A stretch of DNA of 64,000 bases from Aquirickettsia sp965229725 (GTDB lineage Bacteria > Pseudomonadota > Alphaproteobacteria > Rickettsiales > Midichloriaceae), in assembly GCA_965229725.1 (NCBI GenBank), contig OZ245923.1:496001-560000 (forward strand), written 5' to 3'. Positions within the stretch are counted from its first letter, which is position 1. Each line of letters opens with the position of its first letter. The position numbers and the translations under genes were made by a program. Below are positions 1-9,000 of this stretch, piece after piece. The notes beneath the pieces were generated by a model. That model made no database searches. It saw only the letters and a list, made by a program, of their open reading frames with translations, and was not told the origin of the DNA.

Positions 1-215
1 TAGCTTCCAATATTGTAAAAAAGCTTCAAAAATTTGGAGAAGGAGAGGTAGAATCTAAAATTATAGGTGAGTTGGTGATGAGTGAGTTGATTAAAGTGGA
101 CCAAGTTGCATATGTTAGATATGCATCAGTTTATATGGATTTTAAGGAAGTTAAAGATTTTAAAGGATTAATACAAATATTAGATCATAAAATTAGTGAT
201 AAAGAAAGCAACTAA
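1..215 (+). CDS. nrdR: Transcriptional repressor NrdR, C-terminal part (5' end outside window)
   Basis: The reading frame starting at base 3 is open to the TAA at 213-215 and gives about 70 residues. They match the end of the ATP-cone domain of NrdR, with the landmarks VGELVM-like (here IGELVMSEL) and VAYVRYASVYMDFK. NrdR represses ribonucleotide reductase genes in response to nucleotide binding at the ATP cone. The N-terminal zinc ribbon lies outside the window. The last 20 bases overlap the GTG start of murG, which suggests translational coupling. The family assignment rests on the conserved VAYVRxASVYxxF segment and is quite secure. Confidence 0.85.
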   Translation, partial: ASNIVKKLQKFGEGEVESKIIGELVMSELIKVDQVAYVRYASVYMDFKEVKDFKGLIQILDHKISDKESN

Positions 216-1302
216 CAATAAAACAATTATTATTTCTGCAGGCGGCACTGGTGGACATGTGTTCCCAGCACAAGCTGTCGCTGAAAAATTACATAAAGAA
301 GGATACCGGCTGCATTTTGTATGTGACAAAAGAGCTTTGAAATATTGCGATGGAATACTTCGGGATATCAAAAAAACTGTTATTTTATCTTTACCTCCAA
401 AGCAAAATTTAAGTAGTAAAATGCTGAATTTATCTCTTTTACTTGTTAGTACATTAAAAATAATGGGTAAATTTTGTTTTAAAAGACCGAAATTAATAAT
501 TTCATTTGGTGGATATCCAGCCTTTCCAGCATCTTTATGTGCAATAATTTTTCGCATTCCCCTTTTTTTACATGAACAAAATTCGGTTCTTGGTCAGATT
601 AACAGAATTTTCTTACCATTTGCAGATAAATTATTAACCTCATTTCCTGATACACAAAAGATTAAAGATAAGTATAGAGAAAAAGTTATTTTAACAGGAT
701 TACCAATCAGAGGAAATTTAATAAAAGTTTTGCAAGAGCGTAATGCTAAAGCAAAATCAAAAATAAAAAACTTAAGGATATTGGTGATAGGTGGTAGTCA
801 GGGAGCAAAGCTTTTTAGTGATATAGTGCCAAAAGCAATTTTAAATTTGGAAAAATCTTTGCAAAGAAGGATATCTATCACTCATCAAGTCAGAAAAGAG
901 TATTTAGACGATACAATAGATGTTTATTCTAAAACAAGTTGCAAATCATGTGTTAAAGTTTTCTTTGATAATATTGAGGAGTTATATAATAGGCATGATT
1001 TAATTATTTCTAGGGCAGGGGCATCATCAGTTGTTGAGGTGTTGTTATTTCAAAAGGCAGCTATATTGGTTCCATTTGCCAAGGCAAAAGATAACCATCA
1101 ATTATATAATGCAAAATATCTAAGCAAAAATTCAAAAATTGTTGTGAAAGAAGAGTGGCAATTATCAGAAAAATGGCTAGCTTCATATATAAAAGATTGC
1201 TTGGAAAACCCTGAAATAATACATGAGATGGAGAAATCTTATATGAACCAGCTCAGAGAACTTCATGTTAACGCAGTAAATAAATTTTTTAATGAAATAT
1301 AG
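196..1302 (+). CDS. murG: UDP-N-acetylglucosamine transferase MurG
   Basis: This 368-residue protein has the usual MurG length. It carries the glycine-rich GGTGGH acceptor-binding loop at residues 16-21, the HEQNSVLG motif near residue 125, and a C-terminal donor-site segment ISRAGASSVVEVL near residue 271. MurG adds GlcNAc to lipid I on the inner face of the cytoplasmic membrane to make lipid II, so the organism keeps at least part of peptidoglycan synthesis. The start is a GTG inside the end of nrdR; no in-frame ATG lies before the GGTGGH loop, so the GTG is the reasonable choice. No other mur gene lies next to it here. Confidence 0.95.
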   Translation: MIKKATNNKTIIISAGGTGGHVFPAQAVAEKLHKEGYRLHFVCDKRALKYCDGILRDIKKTVILSLPPKQNLSSKMLNLSLLLVSTLKIMGKFCFKRPKLIISFGGYPAFPASLCAIIFRIPLFLHEQNSVLGQINRIFLPFADKLLTSFPDTQKIKDKYREKVILTGLPIRGNLIKVLQERNAKAKSKIKNLRILVIGGSQGAKLFSDIVPKAILNLEKSLQRRISITHQVRKEYLDDTIDVYSKTSCKSCVKVFFDNIEELYNRHDLIISRAGASSVVEVLLFQKAAILVPFAKAKDNHQLYNAKYLSKNSKIVVKEEWQLSEKWLASYIKDCLENPEIIHEMEKSYMNQLRELHVNAVNKFFNEI

Positions 1303-1466
1303 CTGTAATAAACACTATGCTCCAATATTAGCCATTATTTTATAGTAAAATATTAATTGTTAAATTAGAAACGGTATTGACTCTAATTATATTTAGCAAC
1401 ACTGAAATTTAAATTTCTAGTTTGTATTGCTAAATGGTTTAAAATTTGTAGAATGATTGGAAATAA

Positions 1467-2747
1467 ATGTTCGGAATTTTAATGAAATCAGTGGATTGTT
1501 TAGTAAGGCAAAATGGATTAACCATTGCAACAGATACAGTAAATGAATTTGAATCTGCAACAATTAGCTTGTTGGTTAAGAATGGCAGCAGAAATGAAGA
1601 CCAACAAAATAATGGGATATCTCATTTCTTAGAGCATATGGCTTTTAAAGGCACAGCAACAAGAACAGCAAGGGATATTGCTGAGGAATTTGATATGATA
1701 GGGGGGTATTTTAACGCTTACACATCAAGAACCTCAACTGTTTATTATGCAAAGGTACTAAAAGGTGATTTAGAAAAAGCAACTGATATACTTACTGATA
1801 TTATATTAAACTCCACTTTTGCTAAAGAAGAACTAGAGAGGGAGAGGGAGGTGATTCTTCAAGAATTGTGTATGACAAGAGATACTCCCGATGATATAGT
1901 TTTTGATTATTTTCAAGAAACAGCTTTTAAAAATCAACCCCTAGGTCGTTCAATTCTTGGAACAGAGGAATTTATAAAAAACTTAAGTAGAGAAGAATTG
2001 TATAATTATTTTAAAAATCGATACTCTACTAAAAATACAATTATATCAGCTGCTGGAAATCTTGATGCAGATAAATTTAATAATCTAATTGATGAGAAAT
2101 TCAAAAATTTTCAAACCGATGATGTTTCTAAATACGAAAAAGCTAGTTATTCTGGAGGTGAATTGCATGTTAATAAGGACCTAGAGCAAAGTCAGTTTTT
2201 AATGGGATTTGAAGGGCTGTCATATTTAGATGAATGTTTTTACGATTTGCAAATTTTAGCAATTATTCTCGGTGGCGGCATGTCATCAAGATTATTTCAA
2301 GAGATTCGTGAAAAAAGAGGTTTGGTATATAATGTTTCAGCATTTTCAAGTAGTTACAGTGATTGTGGTATATTTGGGATATATTCTGCCCTTGATTCAA
2401 AAAATATCAATTTACTTATAGATTTAACTATACAGGAATTATTAAACGTTACTGAGGAAATTGATGATATGGAAATTGAACGTGCTAAAGCACAAGTTAG
2501 GTCAAATTTACTTATGTCAATGGAGAGTACAACTTCTAGAGCGAAAAAATTATGTAATAATTTTGCAATGTTTGGCAGGTGTATAAGTAATGATGAGATA
2601 TTAAAAAAGGTGGACGATGTCTCTGTTAATTCACTGAAAAAAATAGCCAAACAAATATTGTCAAAAAATAATATCACTATTACTACGCTTGGAAATGTTG
2701 CAAATATTTACAGTTACAATAAGATTATAGATAAGCTAAAATTATAA
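1467..2747 (+). CDS. M16-family zinc peptidase (mitochondrial processing peptidase-like)
   Basis: The 426-residue protein has the inverted zinc-binding motif HFLEH at about residues 53-57. The downstream acidic ligand region (ELEREREVILQE) lies near residues 122-133, as in the HxxEH...E signature of peptidase family M16. The second half has the family's glycine-rich GGGMSSRLFQEIREKRGLVY segment near residue 270. Rickettsial members of this family are the closest bacterial relatives of the mitochondrial processing peptidase beta subunit. The natural substrate in bacteria is not established. It lies 9 bases before the quinone oxidoreductase gene and is probably co-transcribed with it. Confidence 0.9.
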   Translation: MFGILMKSVDCLVRQNGLTIATDTVNEFESATISLLVKNGSRNEDQQNNGISHFLEHMAFKGTATRTARDIAEEFDMIGGYFNAYTSRTSTVYYAKVLKGDLEKATDILTDIILNSTFAKEELEREREVILQELCMTRDTPDDIVFDYFQETAFKNQPLGRSILGTEEFIKNLSREELYNYFKNRYSTKNTIISAAGNLDADKFNNLIDEKFKNFQTDDVSKYEKASYSGGELHVNKDLEQSQFLMGFEGLSYLDECFYDLQILAIILGGGMSSRLFQEIREKRGLVYNVSAFSSSYSDCGIFGIYSALDSKNINLLIDLTIQELLNVTEEIDDMEIERAKAQVRSNLLMSMESTTSRAKKLCNNFAMFGRCISNDEILKKVDDVSVNSLKKIAKQILSKNNITITTLGNVANIYSYNKIIDKLKL

Positions 2748-2756
2748 AAAAGAATT

Positions 2757-3722
2757 ATGCCAAAATCTGTTAAGCTAATTAAATCTGGAGATAACCAACA
2801 GTTACAAATAGAAAATGTAGAAAATCAAAATCCAGGAGTGGGGCAGGTATTAGTTAAAAATATAGTAGCAGGAGTTAATGAGGATGATGCTTTTGTTAAT
2901 GTTCCAAGTGATAAGCAATTTATTATTCCAGGATATAGTGCGAGTGCTGACATATTGGAAGTTGGTGCTAATGTAACAGGCTTTAGACCAGGAGATGCTG
3001 TTATATATTTTTCTAAAAATATGGGATGCTATCAAGAAAATGCAATTGTTAGTGCAGAAGATCTTATTGCAATCCCTGAGGAGATTTATCAAAAAACTGC
3101 AGCAGCAGCTTATTTTTCTGGCATGATGGCACATTCTCTTTTAAGGAGGGTTTATATAGTTGATTCAAAGTCGATAATTTTAATACATAATGTATCTTCT
3201 GGTATTGGTTATATATTGGCTCAGTGGGCAAATGATTTAGGAGCCATTGTTATTGGTAGTGTTGATAGTGATAATAAAAAAACCTTTGCATTGGAATGCG
3301 GTTGCAGGAAAGTAGTCAATTATCAATCAGAAAATTGGGAGCAAGAAATCATAGAATTTACCAAAGGATATGGTGTAAATATTATTTATGATTCGTTAGG
3401 CGGAACAATTCACGATAAAAATATAGCATGTTTAACTAAAATGGGAATTTTGGTTTATCATGGTGCAAAGTTAAATCAAATGTCTAGTATTGATATTGCT
3501 AAAATTTCTGCCAAGTCTTTATACATCACTTTTCCCTCTATTTTTGATTACAAAAGTAATAAGATGGAGAGGGTTTTATGTGCGGATGAAGTTTTTGGGA
3601 TGATTATACATGATAGGATAAAAATTACAATTTGTGATGAATTTAACTTGGATGATATAACTCAAGCCTATGATAAAGTTAAAAGTAATAATATCATGGG
3701 TTCGACAGTAATAAAGATTTAA
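2757..3722 (+). CDS. Quinone oxidoreductase-like, zinc-independent MDR family enzyme
   Basis: This 321-residue protein belongs to the medium-chain dehydrogenase/reductase superfamily. It has an N-terminal GroES-like fold with the GYSASADILEVGANV region, and a Rossmann segment SSGIGYILAQWA near residues 146-157 for NAD(P)H binding. The structural and catalytic zinc cysteines of alcohol dehydrogenases are not apparent, which fits the quinone oxidoreductase (Qor) branch that reduces quinones or enones with NADPH. The length matches Qor. The exact substrate cannot be read from the sequence. Its start lies 9 bases after the M16 peptidase stop. Confidence 0.85.
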   Translation: MPKSVKLIKSGDNQQLQIENVENQNPGVGQVLVKNIVAGVNEDDAFVNVPSDKQFIIPGYSASADILEVGANVTGFRPGDAVIYFSKNMGCYQENAIVSAEDLIAIPEEIYQKTAAAAYFSGMMAHSLLRRVYIVDSKSIILIHNVSSGIGYILAQWANDLGAIVIGSVDSDNKKTFALECGCRKVVNYQSENWEQEIIEFTKGYGVNIIYDSLGGTIHDKNIACLTKMGILVYHGAKLNQMSSIDIAKISAKSLYITFPSIFDYKSNKMERVLCADEVFGMIIHDRIKITICDEFNLDDITQAYDKVKSNNIMGSTVIKI

Positions 3723-3827
3723 ACTTTAATGCTATCTACCTTTTAGCAATACTTATTGGCTTCATTAATAAAATACTATAAAAAAATTTATTTAATGGTA
3801 TAATCCAGTTCTTAGTTTTTAAATATT

Positions 3828-4442
3828 ATGCGATATGCGATTATGCAAAGTAAATTGCTAAAGAAAACCAATATACAAGTTAAAGTATCAGAAAATGAAG
3901 CAAAGCATGCTATAGAGACAATATTGAAATGGATTGGTGAAGATCCTACTAGAGAAGGTTTGGTCGACACTCCTAAAAGAGTGGTTGAAAGTTTTAAAGA
4001 GTATTTTTCAGGTTATCTAGAGGACCCAAGTCAGGTTTTACAAAGAACCTTTACAGAAACATCAGGCTATCAAGACATGATTCTTCTAAAAGATATAAAA
4101 TTATATTCCCATTGTGAGCATCATATGGCTCCAATTCAGGGTGTTGCTCATATAGCTTACTACCCTAACACTAAAGTTGTTGGTATAAGTAAATTGGCGA
4201 GAGTAGTTGAAATTTATTCTAAGCGTCTTCAAATTCAAGAAAGGCTTACATCTGAAATTGCCAATACTATTAATTTTACTCTAAAGCCCAAAGGAGTTGC
4301 TGTTATGATAGAAGCTAATCATAGCTGTATAAATAACAGAGGTATTAATCAAAAAGATGCAAAGATGAAAACCCATACATTAATGGGGTGCTTTAGAAAT
4401 GATTCTGAAATTAGCAGAAGATTTTTTCAATTGGTAACTTAA
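3828..4442 (+). CDS. folE: GTP cyclohydrolase I
   Basis: The 204-residue protein carries the zinc-site segment SHCEHHMAPIQG near residue 95 and a second cysteine in EANHSCINNRG near residue 166. These correspond to the Cys-His-Cys zinc ligands of the type IA enzyme. It converts GTP to dihydroneopterin triphosphate, the first step toward folate and also a precursor for queuosine. The start could be the ATG at 3828 or the second ATG five codons later; I see no ribosome site that decides between them. No other folate gene is adjacent, so it looks like a single-gene unit. Confidence 0.95.
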   Translation: MRYAIMQSKLLKKTNIQVKVSENEAKHAIETILKWIGEDPTREGLVDTPKRVVESFKEYFSGYLEDPSQVLQRTFTETSGYQDMILLKDIKLYSHCEHHMAPIQGVAHIAYYPNTKVVGISKLARVVEIYSKRLQIQERLTSEIANTINFTLKPKGVAVMIEANHSCINNRGINQKDAKMKTHTLMGCFRNDSEISRRFFQLVT

Positions 4443-4675
4443 CTTCATAAAATCCAATCTTATTTTGGATATGCTTGCATGTCTGAACAGAGACAATAAA
4501 AAATTTAATAAGTACATTAAAATGCTAAAATTGCTATTTGTACCTTTTTAACAAAGATGCCTCTTATTGATGTCCTGCATTCAATAAATTCTATTACCCA
4601 TTTTGTTATTGCCAAGACGTTGACTCAAGACAATAATATGCTAGACTTAAATCTATATATTTATCATGGGTTATT

Positions 4676-5800
4676 ATGTCCTTATTGTCTGATTTTAATG
4701 AGTTTCTATCGAATAATGAACTGGAGTCTAATGTCACTCCCCAAGTTCTTAATGAAATTGAAAAATATGCTAAATTGGCTGATAGGCGTGAGGTAATTGC
4801 AGACATGTATAAAGTTGCGGTTGAAAGAATATTTTTAGATAATAAAAATTTATTGCCGTTTGCTCAAGATATTTTTGAAAACGTATTTGATCAATATGCC
4901 GGTACGAATGCCAAACTAAATGCAGTGAAAGATAATGTTATTAGAATGGCATCAAATGATAGATCTACTAATAGATCTGCTGAGAGTTCAGAATCATTTA
5001 TAAATGACATAAAAGAAGCTATTTTAGCAAATGATATGCCTACGGGTGAAAAACCCATGCTGGAATATTTTATGGAAAATGCCAATCAGTTAGTTGAAGA
5101 AGGTGTCATTACTTTAGATGATTTAATTGATGTAATAGATTTTGCATTAAAAAATGACGTTAAGGTAGGTCAAAATAATACGCCCGCAATGGTGCTTGTT
5201 AATGAATGGGAAAAAAGTAATGGAAGAGAAGGGGAATTTGCAAAGCATGCGATATCGAATGGTTATAAGGTCGATGGAGTATCAGCAATAAAATGGGCAG
5301 TGAAAGATGATATTGTGATTGATGGTAAACCAGCATTTTTATATGCTGTTGAAGATTTAGGTAAAAATCAAGACAAGATATTTGAATGGGCGGTAAAGAA
5401 TGATATCAATATAGGTGGAGAGCCTGCTATAAAATTGGCAGTGAAAAATGATATTGTGATTGATGGCAAACCAGCATTTTTATACGCTGCTGAAGATTTG
5501 GGTAAAAATGAAGAAAAAATTTTAAAATATGCTATTAAAAATGATGTAAATATAGATGGCAAACCTGCGTTGGAATGGGCATTTTTAAATGATAAGGCTA
5601 TAGCTGGCAAACCGCCAATGGAATATGCAACTAGTATAAACGTCAGTGTGGGTGGAATGGACTTAATGGATTGGGTTGATAAAAATGCGGATAGATTATT
5701 GACTGAAAAAGCGTCTAAAGAAACAGTAGTTGGTAAGCATACTGCAAAATATGAGAGAGATATAGCAGCGAGTCAAACAACTGGAGTAAAGGTTAGATAA
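4676..5800 (+). CDS. Unrecognised protein with tandem 15-16-residue repeats
   Basis: I do not recognise this 374-residue protein. From about residue 185 to 340 it consists of consecutive units of 15-16 residues with the pattern (W/Y)A-x-KNDxxIxGKPAxx. These alternate with a variant of the type AxEDLGKNxxKIxxW. A 141-base block is duplicated: the copy beginning at 5297 and the copy beginning at 5438 are nearly identical. The N-terminal half (residues 1-180) is acidic, helical in appearance and not repetitive. There is no signal peptide or membrane segment. The regular helix-like units suggest a solenoid binding surface, as in other rickettsial repeat effectors, but that is inference. The stretch downstream, up to 6016, has no gene. 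Confidence 0.75.
   Translation: MSLLSDFNEFLSNNELESNVTPQVLNEIEKYAKLADRREVIADMYKVAVERIFLDNKNLLPFAQDIFENVFDQYAGTNAKLNAVKDNVIRMASNDRSTNRSAESSESFINDIKEAILANDMPTGEKPMLEYFMENANQLVEEGVITLDDLIDVIDFALKNDVKVGQNNTPAMVLVNEWEKSNGREGEFAKHAISNGYKVDGVSAIKWAVKDDIVIDGKPAFLYAVEDLGKNQDKIFEWAVKNDINIGGEPAIKLAVKNDIVIDGKPAFLYAAEDLGKNEEKILKYAIKNDVNIDGKPALEWAFLNDKAIAGKPPMEYATSINVSVGGMDLMDWVDKNADRLLTEKASKETVVGKHTAKYERDIAASQTTGVKVR
5297..5578 (+). repeat. Direct 141-bp repeats inside the repeat-protein gene
   Basis: A block starting at 5297 and one starting at 5438 (141 bases later, 47 codons) are nearly identical over their first 90 bases and then diverge. They encode the units around IVIDGKPAFLYA and EDLGKN. Confidence 0.85.
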
Positions 5801-6022
5801 AATCTCCAAATATTTTAAACTTTCAAGTATTTAGAAAATATAGCATTGACAAAAATTATTGGTTAGTTAATTAATAATATGAGTAACGATAGCGGGTGTG
5901 AAGTGTCAATAAATAAAAATGTGAAGCTAGTCATCATACATTTAAACAGTATGTCATTTTTTAAAGTTTATTAAAATATAATCTATGCTATCATTTAATA
6001 AACATAAGGTTCAATATTGATC

Positions 6023-9000
6023 ATGGAAAAAGGGCTTATAAATCAAAAAAAGATTCAAGAAATAATTGGCTTAATAAAAAATCAGTACGTAGCAAATTTT
6101 GCTACGAAATTTTTAGAAGAGCTTTCTGAAGATAATTTATCGACATTAAGTGCAAAAATTATAAGCAGGGGATGTGAAACTGCATATAATCTTATTAAAA
6201 AGAAATTCAAAGGAGATTTTATAATAGATGTTGATATTGAAAATGAAAGTGCTGACTATGCTACTTTAACCATTGTTTGTTTTGATACACCTTTTATAAT
6301 TGATTCCATAAATAATGAGTTGCAATCTCGTGATATTGATATAAATCTTTTTTCTCATAAGGCGTTTAATCCCAAAGACTACGAAGATTATCAATTTACA
6401 GGTCTTGGCAATAACAAAATTACTGTTCTACAATTTCACATTTCAAATTGGTTTGATAATAATTTTTATAATAAATTAATTACAAAAATTTCTGAAATAC
6501 TTGAATGCACAAAAATTGCAGTAGATGATTGGAAAAACATGAAAAATTCTTTGTCAATTTGTATTGATAATCTCACTAAAAACTTAGAGTCAAAGGATAA
6601 TACTGAAATTAATCAAGAGCATCTAAATTTCTTGAAATTCCTTATAGAAGATAATTTTATTTTTTTAGGTTATACCCATGCGAAATCAAGTAATGGAAAT
6701 AATTTTAAAATAGAGAAAAATAAAAGCTTAGGCTTATTAAAGCGTCCAAAATTCAAAAATGAAATAGAATTATTAGATAATTATGAATTTAATGGCGGTG
6801 TAATAACTGTTCGTAAATCTGAAACTAAAACAAAAGTACATAGAAAATCATATATGCTATGCATATCTGTTAAAAATTATAATTCAGATGGAAAGTGCAT
6901 TTCCATTGATACGTTCTTTGGCTTTTTAATTACAAAAGTCTACTATATGAGTGTACTGAATATACCTCTTATTAGAGATAAAATTAATTATGTTATTAAG
7001 AAATATGGATATCCAAAAGATAGTTATAACGCCAAAGAACTGGTTTCTGCCTTAGAAGATTTTCCTAGAAGTGAGTTGCTACAAATAAGTCAAAATGATT
7101 TATACAAAATTGCTTCTGGAATCGTATCACTTACGATTAATCCTAGAATAAAATTATTTATTAGGGAGGATAAAGCAAAGAAATACATTAGCTCATTAAT
7201 TTTTGTCCCTAAAACCAAATTTAATACTCAGGTTAGGCAGAGGATAGAGCATATATTATGCAACCAATTTGGTGGTTTTGTAGCAAAGCATTATGTTAAA
7301 ATTGGAGAGGGGCAGCTTACCAGATTGCAGTTGATAATAAACTTACCTGATAAAATAATTCCTGATTATGATATTAATAGAGTTGAAAAGCTAATAGCTA
7401 GCACTATAAATGCCTGGGATGATAATTTAAAAGAGGTATTAAATAATAATTTTAGCAAAAAAGAAGCAGATAAATTATTTAAAAAATATCAAGATGTATT
7501 TAACGTACAATATACTACCAGTTTTTCACCTGAACAATCAATTCATGATATAAATGCAATAGAGGAAGCTTTAACAAAGAATAAAGTGATCTTTAAGATA
7601 TACAATTCTGCTAAAAGTAGTAAAAGTTTAATTCAGTTAAAAATATTTTCTTTAAAAAATGAATTGCATCTATCCACTATATTTCCAATAATTGATAATT
7701 TAGGTTTATTTATAATTGATGTAGCTACCTTTGAAACTAAAATTAATCATTCAGGAGTAGAGGTAAAGGTCTTTATTCACTATTTTAGAACGAAACCTAA
7801 GTCCGGAGAATTTACTTTTAATAATACTTTACAGCTCAATTTAGAAGAAGGATTAGAAAAAATTTGGAATAATACGGTTGAAAATGATGTTTTTAATAAC
7901 CTAATTTTCTATGTTGGAATTAACTATAGAGAGGCTAATCTTTTAAGAGGATATGCAAAATATTTAAAACAAATCAGATTCGAATTTAGTATTGAATATA
8001 TATTAAGTACACTAGTAAAAAATTCAAGTCTTACCAAGAGTTTGATAAATTTGTTTAGGTTAAGGTTTAATCCAGATTTAAATTACACCAGTTCTGCTGA
8101 AAAAAATATTCTAAGTAAAATCAATGAAATGCTTTCAAAAATATCCGTATTTGTGGAAGATAAAATTTTAAGTACTTTTTTACGGTTAATTTTGGCAACG
8201 AAGAGAACAAATTTCTTTCTTATTGATAAAACCACAGACTATTACAAGAATTACATATCATTAAAAATTCATTCAAAGGAGATTGAAGATATGCCTCTTC
8301 CAAAGCCTGAGGTTGATACTTTTATCTATTCCTCTATGTTTGAGGCGATACATTTAAGAGGCGCTAAAATTGCAAGGGGAGGGATTAGATGGACTGATAG
8401 AACAGAGGATTTTAGAAAAGTTGTTCTAGATTTAATGAAAGCGCAAATGACAAAAAATTCATTAATAGTGCCTTCTGGTTGTAAAGGAGCATTTGTTATT
8501 AAATATCATTCAAGCAGCGATAAGGATTTTTTAAAATTGGGTATTGCTTGCTATAAAAATTTCCTTAGAGGGATTTTAGATATAACAGATAATATTGTGA
8601 ATAAGAAAATTACTAATCCCAAAAATATAATCAGACATGATGAAGATGATCCATATTTTGTTGTTGCTGCAGATAAAGGAACTGCAACTTTTTCTGACTA
8701 TGCCAATGAAGTATCTAAAGAATATAATTTTTGGCTTGGTGATGCATTTGCATCAGGGGGTTCTGCTGGATATGATCATAAAAAAATTGGGATAACGGCA
8801 AAAGGTGCCTGGATATGTGCAAAATATCATTTTAGTGCTCTAAATATAGACTTAGATAAAGATAATATTACAGCTGTAGGAATTGGTGATATGTCTGGAG
8901 ATGTATTTGGAAATGGGATGCTATTATCCAATAAAATGAAGCTCCTTGCAGCCTTTAATCATTTGCATATATTTCTTGATCCAAATCCAGATCCAGAGGT

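Noticed and set aside
4557..4796. Short plus-strand frame of 79 residues before the repeat protein
   Set aside because: It overlaps the start of the 374-residue repeat protein in another frame and has no protein-like composition or motif.
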